From Bacteroidales bacterium (GTDB taxonomy: Bacteria > Bacteroidota > Bacteroidia > Bacteroidales > UBA932): 64,000 bases of DNA. Each line of letters opens with the position of its first letter. Position 1 is the stretch's first letter. The notes under the pieces are model-generated. The model was given only the letters and a program-made list of their open reading frames with translations. It was not told where the DNA came from and searched no databases. Both the position numbers and the translations under genes were made by a program. Below are positions 53,004-61,295 of this stretch, in pieces. The stretch lies in assembly GCA_017561665.1 (NCBI GenBank), contig JAFZBQ010000034.1, positions 1-64,000 of the forward strand. The letters are read 5' to 3'.

Positions 53004-55477
53004 CACGCAATAATATTAGAAAGATTAATTGCAAAAACATACCTTCGGCCGAACTCGTTCCTCCTTTCATCTAAAACGATGTAGCAACCGATAGCATCAA
53101 GCAATTGACGCACAATGAATAGTCCTAGCCCTCTTCCTTGATCTTTGGGTTTTGTCGTAACAAAAGGATCAAAGATTGACTCTTCAACAGACGGCGTAAT
53201 ACCACGGCCATTATCGGAAATGTAGATCCACGGTTTATCTATAACAATTCTAATAACGGGAGAGAAACTGTCACTATTAAGACGATGCTTAAGCCAATAC
53301 ACAGAATTATTAGTGAGATTATCTAAAATCTGGATAAACCTTCCTGTATTGATATTGATAGTGAAACTATTATTACATTCAATCGTAAACGCTATCCCCT
53401 CGCCTTTGAGGGCAGAATCATAAAACTCATTTTTCTGCTTTTCAAAAAAACCACAAACATCAAAAGATTCTTTAGATTCCCGAGCATAACGGAGTGCGGG
53501 CGAGATATGTCTCAATTGGATAGTCATTGCATTTGTGGTAATGCTAACCAGGCGTGAGAAATCTTTGCATAGATTAGTGTCTATCATCCCACGCTCAAGG
53601 CTCTTCTTAAAAGCAGAATTCGCGTCATTGATTCTAAGAATCAGATTAGGGAACTCATGGGTAATTGATTCAGCTGTCAAACCAACTGCTGCTAAGGAAG
53701 AAAAGTCATCAAGCTGTTGCTCAAGAGTCTCAATCTTAGGTTCAATAAAGTCAACAGACTCTGATATCTTTGATGCCTTTTCTACAAATCCTTCAATTTC
53801 TGACAGAAGAGATTGTGCCTTGATTAGTATACTTGCATTTTCTTTAAGTGCAGCAAGAGCCTGACTTGGAATATTCTCTCCAAAAAGTGATTCGTTCTCT
53901 TTGATTATCCGAGAAGACGTAACACCACTGTTGGATACATCTTCTTGTAATTCCTTGACTCGGCGTGAATAGGATGATGATACTTCTGCAGTTGCACGGA
54001 TTTGAGAATAAGCATCACGCAGAGTCTTTATACCAGTATTCGTTTGTTTGTTCTTACGAATATACTCATTGAATGACCGTCGTACGGATTCAATAAAACT
54101 ATTACAACTAGCTATAATATAATCACGTGCGATTGTTATAAAGTTAGTTGAGTATTCATTAGAAATGAGTCCTGTTCGGTCGGTTTTATCTTTAAGGTGG
54201 TTATTCTCACCCTCGCTAATGGCAAAATAGCCAAGAGTATTATCTGGGCGTAGGCCATAAAACGAACTACCCGAAGTTTGACCTTTTCTTAATCCTAGCC
54301 AATCGTCGTCCTTAAAACCAAAGGGGAGGACCGCAAAACCGTCACGATATAATTTGACTCCGGCTTGATTCTTCACATACTCTTTATACTCGGAAACCTT
54401 ATTGAAGATATTAGTTAGTGCTCCACTATTCTCATTGAGGGTGAAATCATATATTCTTCCATTAAAGGGACCTGGATTACAAATGGTGCCGTCTAAAGCA
54501 ACAAGCCCAGTCATATCATTATAGACCGAAAACCGTTTGGAAAAGCCAATAAACCCATTCTCTTTCGGGCGTAAGAATGACTGATCCTTTTTTTTAGTGT
54601 TGAAAAAATAATCAGCAAATTTGGCTCCACCATCTTGTTCAATAAAGGCCTTGTAGTTTTCGATAGCTTGGAGAGAACTCCCAGTCCCCAGTTTTTCGGG
54701 CTTAATATGACCGGAAACAACTAATTCCTCTCCATCGAAACAGAACTCAAATGATGAAAGTGAAAGTGATAATATACTATCGAACTTTTGCATAACATCG
54801 ATAGTCTCACCATTAACCGACAAAAAGACAAAAAACTTTCTGACCTCTGAAAAGGGAGATATAACTTGTACGATTTGTTCTTTAAAAGAAATAAGTCGCT
54901 CTCCGGTCCAGACATCAGGAGAATGCAAGTTGGAGAGAACAAGTTTTGTCCCTTTAGTGGTAGAAGATGGGAACGAATTAAAACGAACAGGAACTTTCGA
55001 TAACTGATCAGTTGTATCAAAATCTCTCCAATCGAAAGCCACATGAATACGATTAGTACTACCATTAGCAGTTGTGAATATTTCACAATAGTCTGCGAGG
55101 CGTTGTGTGCTAAGTCGGCCGAGTCCTTTGTCTCCAAGTGGGGTTCTATTTTTATCCGTCTTCTTTTTAACCCCGTCCTTCCCCACGCGCTTGCTCGAAT
55201 AGGATATCGTCAGCCATGATTTGATGATGGTGTCCTCATTCATCCCGATACCAGAGTCTTCGACAACAATATACCCTTTATGGTTGGGATAAGACAAAGA
55301 TTCGCCCGAGTATTGTCCCTTTGTATTGATATCAATCTTGACATAATCGGCATCTGCATCATATGCGTTTTTGACAAGTTCAACCAAAGCGGTCATCTCA
55401 TCGGGAACAAGTTCTTCTCCGAGCTGGCGAATTACATGAGGATTAATATCAAATCTTTTTTCCTTTGTATCAGACAT
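53003..55477 (-). CDS. Histidine-kinase-like protein with an additional N-terminal Hsp90/MORC-type ATPase
   Basis: An 824-residue soluble protein with two GHKL ATPase domains. The N-terminal one (about 10-220) has N-box 'ALVELVKNAYDADADYV' (Asn37), 'VVEDSGIGMNEDT' (Asp74) and 'GDKGLGRLSTQRLADY', like MORC/Hsp90/MutL proteins. After coiled-coil-like helices comes a phosphoacceptor-type helix 'AAVGLTAESITHEFPNL' with His607. The C-terminal kinase ATPase has 'ILDNLTNNSVYWL', 'ISDNGRGITPSVEESIFDPFVTTK' and 'GRGLGLFIVRQLL'. There is no transmembrane segment. It lies between a methyltransferase gene (5 bp away) and a receiver-like gene (1-bp overlap). A cytoplasmic sensor kinase for an internal trigger such as phage is inferred. 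Confidence 0.85.
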   Translation of the reverse strand: MSDTKEKRFDINPHVIRQLGEELVPDEMTALVELVKNAYDADADYVKIDINTKGQYSGESLSYPNHKGYIVVEDSGIGMNEDTIIKSWLTISYSSKRVGKDGVKKKTDKNRTPLGDKGLGRLSTQRLADYCEIFTTANGSTNRIHVAFDWRDFDTTDQLSKVPVRFNSFPSSTTKGTKLVLSNLHSPDVWTGERLISFKEQIVQVISPFSEVRKFFVFLSVNGETIDVMQKFDSILSLSLSSFEFCFDGEELVVSGHIKPEKLGTGSSLQAIENYKAFIEQDGGAKFADYFFNTKKKDQSFLRPKENGFIGFSKRFSVYNDMTGLVALDGTICNPGPFNGRIYDFTLNENSGALTNIFNKVSEYKEYVKNQAGVKLYRDGFAVLPFGFKDDDWLGLRKGQTSGSSFYGLRPDNTLGYFAISEGENNHLKDKTDRTGLISNEYSTNFITIARDYIIASCNSFIESVRRSFNEYIRKNKQTNTGIKTLRDAYSQIRATAEVSSSYSRRVKELQEDVSNSGVTSSRIIKENESLFGENIPSQALAALKENASILIKAQSLLSEIEGFVEKASKISESVDFIEPKIETLEQQLDDFSSLAAVGLTAESITHEFPNLILRINDANSAFKKSLERGMIDTNLCKDFSRLVSITTNAMTIQLRHISPALRYARESKESFDVCGFFEKQKNEFYDSALKGEGIAFTIECNNSFTININTGRFIQILDNLTNNSVYWLKHRLNSDSFSPVIRIVIDKPWIYISDNGRGITPSVEESIFDPFVTTKPKDQGRGLGLFIVRQLLDAIGCYIVLDERRNEFGRRYVFAINLSNIIA

Positions 55478-55482
55478 AATGG

Positions 55483-56817
55483 TTACTGCTTTTGGAAAAT
55501 GAGAATTCTCTCCTTTTCCATAGTTCGTGACGAACGGTTACGTTTCGCCTGTTTTTTATTGAGAATCGTGCGCTCGGCGTCAAAAATAAGTGGAATTCTA
55601 TGGTTGGCCATCAAATCAATAAGGATTTGATTGTTTGGAACTTCTTGCTTATTGACAAATCGATTCCCGATAGTCCAAACATAGATTGCATTATCCTTCA
55701 TCGCGGGGATAATTGCGTCTAGGGACTGCTCAAAGTCAGCAATAAATGAAACGGTCTTATAATACTTTTCTATATCTTCGGGCGGAACTCTATCTAGGAA
55801 GGCACCTAATGAAGGAATCCTATTTGATATGCTAGAAATCAGGTCTTTGACCTGGCGTTTATTCGAACGCCCACCTAAACTCTTCGAGTCGATCTCTTGG
55901 GTCGTTCTTAAATAATCATAGTCAACATCATCAGGGAGCTCAGACCTTGGAATCCACTGAAGAGGCAAATAGGAGTGCTGCCCATAAGTGACTGTTGTCT
56001 GATTGTCGCCATAAGGTGGAGAAGAAACCAAGATATCAATTTTACTCGAAGAAGATATACCATACATAGTATTCCCCCACTTTATCTCAATAGGTGCCGA
56101 GTAACTATTTCCAACTAGAGTCCCCTTGGTCTCAAGTTTATTTCTAAACGCTTTAAGATCTATGATTCCACGATTAATTAGTGCGAAAAAATCCCCAACA
56201 ACATCAACGCACCTCGATGCAATTTCTTTCTCTTGTCTTTGATGAAGCTTAAATGTTGATGTTCTATCATTGCTATCAATACGAATCACTTCAGCCATGA
56301 TGATCCAAAACAAAGAACGAACTTCTTTGTCAGGAAGAGATATAATTGCGCGACGTATCTTAGAAAGCGATACTTGGACATCACGAGTGAACCATTTATC
56401 TATTCCACTAAAACGGACATCCACGGATTCACTATGATCAGATTCAATGGCGAACCATATCTTTTCTTTGGCAGATTGAACGCGTTGGACATCAAGGACT
56501 GCAGTTTTTGCTTTGACAAGAAGGACGGATAAAGGATTAATGTCTTGCCCATAAAGACCAAGTCCATATTCCATACATGACATTAATGATGTTCCAGAGC
56601 CCATGAACGGATCAATAGCAGTCGCGGGATTTGGAAGGAAGTCAGAGATAATCGCCATAATTTGACTTTGAATAACGGGCACCATCATCGCGGGATAATA
56701 AAATAAGCGATGAAGATTATCCCCCTTCTCCGCTGTAATCCCATCTAAATCGCCATTGATTTTTAAATCTTCTAATCGAAGAATCATTTCACGATAATAT
56801 GGATTACTACAAGTCAT
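55483..56817 (-). CDS. DNA methyltransferase (N4-cytosine/N6-adenine type)
   Basis: The 444-residue protein has the AdoMet-binding motif DPFMGSGT (residues 69-76) and the catalytic motif SPPY (266-269, 'LVSSPPYGDNQT'). About 190 residues, the likely target-recognition region, separate them. SPPY is common in N4-cytosine enzymes but also in some N6-adenine ones. It is the first gene of a three-gene operon with the dual-ATPase kinase and receiver-like genes; no classic restriction endonuclease is nearby. A possible -7 box (TAACTTTG on the minus strand, 56838-56845) precedes it. Confidence 0.88.
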   Translation of the reverse strand: MTCSNPYYREMILRLEDLKINGDLDGITAEKGDNLHRLFYYPAMMVPVIQSQIMAIISDFLPNPATAIDPFMGSGTSLMSCMEYGLGLYGQDINPLSVLLVKAKTAVLDVQRVQSAKEKIWFAIESDHSESVDVRFSGIDKWFTRDVQVSLSKIRRAIISLPDKEVRSLFWIIMAEVIRIDSNDRTSTFKLHQRQEKEIASRCVDVVGDFFALINRGIIDLKAFRNKLETKGTLVGNSYSAPIEIKWGNTMYGISSSSKIDILVSSPPYGDNQTTVTYGQHSYLPLQWIPRSELPDDVDYDYLRTTQEIDSKSLGGRSNKRQVKDLISSISNRIPSLGAFLDRVPPEDIEKYYKTVSFIADFEQSLDAIIPAMKDNAIYVWTIGNRFVNKQEVPNNQILIDLMANHRIPLIFDAERTILNKKQAKRNRSSRTMEKERILIFQKQ

Positions 56818-57019
56818 TACACAATAAATGTATTTTACAAAGTTAAATTATTTTCTTTTTATTTAGTATTTAGAATCACCAAACATCTTCAAAGATTTTC
56901 CAATGCTTACATACTATTATTCCTCACAGACCATCCGGATGGAATAAGCCCTTCATCCGGGACTTACTTCAAAACAATTAATCTAACAATAATGATGGTA
57001 CAATATGTCACAGACACGA

Positions 57020-57085
57020 GACGTCTCCGGCACCGCCGCCGAGCTTCAGGAAGGCACCATCACCTACGTATTCAAACTGAGATAG
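57020..57085 (+). pseudogene. Remnant of a tonB 3' end
   Basis: In frame to a TAG at 57083-57085 the codons read DVSGTAAELQEGTITYVF, then KLR. This aligns without gaps to the last 21 residues of the intact TonB-like protein ending at 34941 (14 of 21 identical by eye). Nothing of the gene is present upstream, where island DNA begins. The nucleotide sequences differ at many positions, so it is a diverged allele or homologue, not a recent copy. Confidence 0.75.
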
Positions 57086-57100
57086 AACACCCTCCGGGTC

Positions 57101-57142
57101 AAAAAAGAAACGGGACACTTGCATCAAAGCAGGTGTCCCGTT
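57101..57142 (-). terminator. Rho-independent terminator of rnpB
   Basis: Read on the minus strand, AACGGGACAC pairs with GTGTCCCGTT (57142-57133 and 57118-57109) around a 14-nt loop, followed by TTCTTTTTT. It begins 7 nt after the rnpB P1 helix. Confidence 0.9.
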
Positions 57143-57149
57143 ATAGCAA

Positions 57150-57486
57150 AAGGTGAGGCTGTAAGCCGGGTTCCGTGAAGTGTCCCGGAGGACACAACCT
57201 CTGTCATTTATCTGACGCAGCCTACCCCCCGGCAAAGGGCGGGCAACCCTTATGTGCCGGTATATTTGGCCTTGCAGCGCACGGGCGCGTACCGCATATA
57301 TGTCGCCATATATGCCCGTGGGCTCTTACCCCACGTTTTCACCCTTGGTCCGCCGGAGCGGGCCGGTTGTTTTCTGTTACGCGCAACATAAGCTTACGCC
57401 CATCTGTGCTTTCCACAGCGCGCCGCCCTATGCTGCCCGGACTTTCCTGAGGCGGAAAACCGCCCCCGACAGAGCGCCTCACCTTG
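57150..57486 (-). ncRNA. rnpB: RNase P RNA, catalytic subunit
   Basis: The minus strand reads as a type A RNase P RNA of about 337 nt. The ends pair as helix P1 (AAGGTGAGGC at 57486-57477 with GCCTCACCTT at 57159-57150). Universal core elements are present in order: CAGGAAAGTCCGGGC near the 5' end (about 57450-57435), AAGGGTGAAAACGTGGGGTAAGAGCCCAC in the middle (about 57347-57320), GGTAGGCTGCGTCAGATAAATGACAG, and the 3' GAACCCGGCTTACAG that binds tRNA CCA in related RNAs. It processes the 5' ends of tRNA precursors. Its last 19 bp form the right copy of the island repeat. Confidence 0.95.
57154..57172. repeat. Right direct repeat (att-like) within rnpB
   Basis: TGAGGCTGTAAGCCGGGTT, identical to 35759-35777. 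It lies wholly within the 3' end of rnpB, so an insertion here with duplication of the target keeps the RNA gene intact, as with elements that insert in tRNA gene ends. Confidence 0.8.
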
Positions 57487-57515
57487 GAAGCGCAAAGGTA
57501 TAAACTTTTGGGAAT

Positions 57516-58091
57516 TTATTTGATAGAGTCGTCAAAGACGAACTTCTCCGGGAATTTGGCCTTGACGCCGAGGTCCTTGTAGTGCTGCTGCAAGCGGAGC
57601 ATATCGGCGCGCGAATCGTCGGTCAGAGGGAAGATTTCGCCGTAGCCTACCCTCTTGGTGCCCCAGTCGATATAGCCTGCATATACAGGCACGCCCGCCT
57701 TGGATGCTATGACGTGGAAGCCGGTCTTCCACCGCTTTACCGGCTTGCGTGTCCCCTCCGGTGCTATGCCCATCAGGATGTTGTCGTGCTCGTTGAAGGC
57801 CTCTATCATCTGGTAGATGATGTTGCTGGTAGTCGGCTGCTTGGAGTTGTGAAGCGGTATCGCCCCGCAACGGCGGAGGATAGGCCCAATCGGCCAGAAG
57901 AAGAACTTCTCCTTGATAAGGATGTTTATCTGGCCGCCCTCGGAACGGGCGTAGAGATATGCTATTACAAAGTCCCACGCCGATGTGTGGGGAATGCCCA
58001 GGAACAGCGCTTTCCCTTTTGTGGGGAAGTTGCCCTGCCCGGTCCAGCCAAGGACCTTGTGCAACAGGAAAGCTGCTGTTTTCTGCTTCAT
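57516..58091 (-). CDS. PlsC-like acyltransferase
   Basis: A 191-residue protein with the glycerolipid acyltransferase motif HTSAWD (HX4D, residues 35-40) and the acceptor-binding 'GIAPEGTRKPVKRWKTGF' motif (EGTR). It is shorter than most PlsC proteins (about 240 residues) but has both catalytic blocks. Predicted role: transfer of an acyl chain to a lysophosphatidate-like lipid at the inner membrane. It is 6 bp downstream of parE. Confidence 0.85.
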   Translation of the reverse strand: MKQKTAAFLLHKVLGWTGQGNFPTKGKALFLGIPHTSAWDFVIAYLYARSEGGQINILIKEKFFFWPIGPILRRCGAIPLHNSKQPTTSNIIYQMIEAFNEHDNILMGIAPEGTRKPVKRWKTGFHVIASKAGVPVYAGYIDWGTKRVGYGEIFPLTDDSRADMLRLQQHYKDLGVKAKFPEKFVFDDSIK

Positions 58092-58097
58092 AGCGCG

Positions 58098-59963
58098 CTA
58101 CTGTGCCTCCTCCACGTTGTCGATGTCGCTGCGCAGGTTGTTGCGGATAAAATCGAGGCGGATGTTGTCGTTCTCGCCCATATAGAACTCCAGCAGGTCG
58201 GCTACGGGGTCATCGCCGGATAGGTGAACCTTCTCCAGTCGGATATCCTCGCCGATGAAGCCCTTGAACTCCTCAGGAGAAATTTCGCCCAGACCTTTGA
58301 AACGGGTCACGGTAGAGCTCTTCATCTTGCCGGTGGCGGCGTCTTTCTCTGCAGTGGAATAGCAATAGACGTTGTGGTTCTTGTCGGATACCCTGAATAG
58401 CGGCGTCTGCAGAATGTACAAATGCCCCTGGCGGATCAAGTCGGGATAGAACTTGAGGAAGAAGGTGAGCAGCAGCAGCCGGATGTGCATACCGTCCACA
58501 TCGGCATCGGTGGCTATCACCACGTAGTTGTAGCGGAGGTTGTCCAGATCCTCGTCTATGTTGAGAGCAGCCTGCAGCAGGCTGAGTTCCTCGTTGTCGT
58601 AGACGTCGGTCTTGGTGGCCTTGTGGCTGTTGAGCGGCTTGCCCTTGAGGCTGAACACCGCCTGCGTGTTGGCGTTGCGGATCTTCTTGATGGAGCCGCT
58701 GGCGCTGTCGCCCTCGGTGAGGAATATCATAGTGGAGTCGCGCTCCGGATTCTTGTCGTTGTAGTGGATCTTGCAGTCGGAGAGCTTCTTGTTGTTCAGG
58801 GAGGCCTTTTTCAGACGCTCCTTGGTCTCCTTGCGGAGGCCCTGCACCGCCTTGCGCTCTTTCTCGGAGGCGAGAATCTTGGCCAGCAGCATATCGGCCA
58901 CATCCTTGTGCTGATGCAGGTAGTTGTCCAGCTCGCGGCTAACGAAGTCGCCCACGAACTTCTGCATAGTCAGGCCCTCCTTGTTGACCACCTTGCTGCC
59001 CAGCTGCACCTTGGTCTGCGCCTCGAATTCGGGCTCGTCCATACTGATGGCGATGGCGCCGACTATACTCTGACGGGCGTCGGCGGGGGCGAAGTCCTTC
59101 TTGTAGAATTCCTTCAATGTCTTGCCTATCGCCTCGCGGAAAGCCGCCACGTGGGTACCGCCCAGGATGGTGTTCTGGCCGTTTACAAAGGAATGTATAT
59201 TCTCGCCGTACTTGTTGCCGTGGGTCATCACTATCTCGATGTCCTCTCCGGTAATGTGGATGGGCGGATAGAGCGGCTCCTCGTCTATATTGTCGTTCAG
59301 CAAGTCCAGCAGGCCGTCGGCAGATTTGTATGTCTCCTTGTTGTAGTTGATGGTGAGGCCGACATTCAGGTAGGCGTAATTCTTGACCATCTCCACCACG
59401 TACTCTTCGTTGAAGGCGTAGCCCTCGAATATCTCGTTGTCGGGAGTGAAGACGATCTGGGTGCCGTTGCGCTCGGTGGTGGCCTCTTCGCCCTCTCCGG
59501 TGAGTTCGCCCTTGGAGAAGGTGGCCCAGCTGGTCTGACCGTCGCGGAAAGACTGAACCTTGAAATAGGAAGACAGGGCGTTGACAGCCTTGAGGCCGAC
59601 GCCGTTGAGGCCGACGCTCTTCTTGTACGATTTGTCGTTGTACTTGGCGCCGCTGTTGAGACGACTCACCGCCATAATCATAGTCTTGAACGGGATGCCG
59701 CGGCCCCAGTCGCGCACGCTCACGGTGCCGTCCTCTATGGTGACGTCAATCTTCTTGCCGTAGCCGCCGCGGAATTCGTCCACCGAGTTGTCTATAACCT
59801 CCTTGGTGAGGACATAGATACCGTCGGTAGGGTCGCCGCCGTTGCCGCGCCGGCCGATGTACATGCCGGGGCGCTTGCGGATATGTTCCACGTCATCCAG
59901 GTGGATGATGCTCTCGTCGCCGTATTCGTGCTGATTCTCCTTTAACAGAATGTCTTCGCTCAT
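58098..59963 (-). CDS. parE: DNA topoisomerase IV subunit B
   Basis: The 621-residue protein has the type IIA ATPase domain ('LTKEVIDNSVDEF', 'VRDWGRGIPF', 'VGLNGVGLKAVNAL'), the transducer domain, and the TOPRIM region with 'FLTEGDSASGSIKKIRN' and 'DADVDGMHIRLLLLTFF'. The length and the absence of a GyrB-type insertion favour ParE over GyrB, though the two are hard to separate by eye. With ParC it decatenates chromosomes. It is followed by the acyltransferase and preceded by der (12 bp). Confidence 0.88.
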   Translation of the reverse strand: MSEDILLKENQHEYGDESIIHLDDVEHIRKRPGMYIGRRGNGGDPTDGIYVLTKEVIDNSVDEFRGGYGKKIDVTIEDGTVSVRDWGRGIPFKTMIMAVSRLNSGAKYNDKSYKKSVGLNGVGLKAVNALSSYFKVQSFRDGQTSWATFSKGELTGEGEEATTERNGTQIVFTPDNEIFEGYAFNEEYVVEMVKNYAYLNVGLTINYNKETYKSADGLLDLLNDNIDEEPLYPPIHITGEDIEIVMTHGNKYGENIHSFVNGQNTILGGTHVAAFREAIGKTLKEFYKKDFAPADARQSIVGAIAISMDEPEFEAQTKVQLGSKVVNKEGLTMQKFVGDFVSRELDNYLHQHKDVADMLLAKILASEKERKAVQGLRKETKERLKKASLNNKKLSDCKIHYNDKNPERDSTMIFLTEGDSASGSIKKIRNANTQAVFSLKGKPLNSHKATKTDVYDNEELSLLQAALNIDEDLDNLRYNYVVIATDADVDGMHIRLLLLTFFLKFYPDLIRQGHLYILQTPLFRVSDKNHNVYCYSTAEKDAATGKMKSSTVTRFKGLGEISPEEFKGFIGEDIRLEKVHLSGDDPVADLLEFYMGENDNIRLDFIRNNLRSDIDNVEEAQ

Positions 59964-59975
59964 CTAGTTCTTCTC

Positions 59976-61289
59976 CTATTTCTGTCTTATGTATACCTGC
60001 AGTGGGCATCCCTGAAAGTCGAAATGCTCGCGCAGCTTGTTTTCCAAAAAACGCTTGTACGGATCCCTGATGTACTGCGGCAGGTTGCAGAAGAACGCAA
60101 ATGCCGGGAACTCCGTGGGGAGTTGGGTCACGTACTTTATCTTGATGTATTTGCCCTTCCAGGCCGGCGGCGGATAGTTCTCTATCTCGGGCAGCATAGC
60201 CTCGTTCAGGGCCGATGTAGGCACCCTGCGCGAATAGTTGTCGTAGACGTGCTGCGCCGCGTCCAGAACATCCATAATGCGCTGCTTCTTGAGCACGGAA
60301 GTGAAGATGATGGGGATGTCGTTGAAGGGCTGCAGACGCCTCTGAAGCGCCTCGCGGTATTCCTTCATCGTGTTATTGTCCTTCTCTATCGCATCCCACT
60401 TGTTCACCACCAGTACGCACCCCTTGCGGTTGCGGTTCACTATGTTGAAGATGGCCAGATCCTGCGCCTCTATGCCCTGCTGGGCGTCAATCATCAGGAT
60501 GCAGACGTCGGCGTTTTCTATGGCACGGATGGCGCGCATCACCGAATAGAACTCCAAATCTTCGGTCACCTTCTGCTTCTTGCGCAGGCCGGCGGTGTCC
60601 ACCAGGATGAACTCGTGGCCGTATTTGTTGTAGTGGGACGATATCGCGTCGCGAGTGGTGCCGGCCACCGGAGTCACAATGTTGCGGTCTTCGCCCAGCA
60701 GCGCGTTGGTAAGGGACGACTTGCCCACGTTGGGTTTGCCCACCACCGCGATGTGCGGCAGGCGCGGCCCCTCCTCCTCCACTATCTTGCTGTCGGCGGG
60801 AAGCTTCTCCAGCACGGCGTCCAGCAGTTCGGCGGTACCGCTGCCGGTGGCCGAAGAAAGTGAGAAGGGCTCGCCAAGGCCCAGTGCGTTGAATTCGTAT
60901 ATGCCGAACTGTTTTTCGGGAGTATCGACCTTGTTTACCGCCAACAACACCGGCTTGCGGCTGCGACGGAGGATGTCGGCTATCTCGGCATCGAAGTCGG
61001 TGATGCCGGTGGCCACCTCAACCATAAAGATCACCAGATCGCTCTCTTCTATGGCAATGAGGACCTGACTGCGGATGGCGCTTTCGAACACGTCGTCGCT
61101 ATTGATGGTAAAGCCGCCAGTGTCCACCACGCTGAATTCGTGGCCGCACCACTCGCACTTGCCGTAGTGGCGGTCGCGCGTCACGCCCGAGACATTGTCC
61201 ACGATGGCCTGCCGCATCCCCACAAGACGGTTGAAGAGGGTGCTCTTGCCGACATTCGGCCTTCCTACTATCGCTACCAGATTATTCAT
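59976..61289 (-). CDS. der: GTPase Der (EngA)
   Basis: The 437-residue protein has two tandem G domains. Both show G1 '[14 protein letters not shown]' / '[14 protein letters not shown]', G3 'DTGG' / 'DTAGL' and G4 'NKVD' / 'NKWD'. A C-terminal KH-like domain follows ('[27 protein letters not shown]'). This is the unmistakable Der layout. Role: assembly of the 50S ribosomal subunit; essential in bacteria. It lies 6 bp after the response regulator gene. Confidence 0.97.
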   Translation of the reverse strand: MNNLVAIVGRPNVGKSTLFNRLVGMRQAIVDNVSGVTRDRHYGKCEWCGHEFSVVDTGGFTINSDDVFESAIRSQVLIAIEESDLVIFMVEVATGITDFDAEIADILRRSRKPVLLAVNKVDTPEKQFGIYEFNALGLGEPFSLSSATGSGTAELLDAVLEKLPADSKIVEEEGPRLPHIAVVGKPNVGKSSLTNALLGEDRNIVTPVAGTTRDAISSHYNKYGHEFILVDTAGLRKKQKVTEDLEFYSVMRAIRAIENADVCILMIDAQQGIEAQDLAIFNIVNRNRKGCVLVVNKWDAIEKDNNTMKEYREALQRRLQPFNDIPIIFTSVLKKQRIMDVLDAAQHVYDNYSRRVPTSALNEAMLPEIENYPPPAWKGKYIKIKYVTQLPTEFPAFAFFCNLPQYIRDPYKRFLENKLREHFDFQGCPLQVYIRQK

Positions 61290-61295
61290 ATCTCA

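Larger units (their letters stand above)
56818..57149. other. Right island junction
   Basis: This 332-bp stretch holds the upstream region of the methyltransferase operon (AT-rich to about 57000), then an abrupt return to GC-rich DNA with a tonB 3' remnant (57020-57085) and the rnpB terminator. No intact gene is seen. Confidence 0.6.

Noticed and set aside
35984..57149. Classical integrative conjugative element or prophage
   Set aside because: No integrase, relaxase, coupling protein, capsid or portal genes are visible; only cargo and the direct repeat support mobility.
57175..57503. Small plus-strand open frames of 83-91 codons
   Set aside because: They overlap the RNase P RNA gene, whose conserved core fully explains the sequence.
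58422..59945. Long plus-strand open frame of 507 codons
   Set aside because: Antisense to parE; composition is only Leu/Val/His/Ala-rich shadow coding with no motif.
60024..60863. Plus-strand open frames opposite der and the response regulator (also 61140-62447)
   Set aside because: Shadows of well-supported minus-strand genes with all catalytic motifs present.
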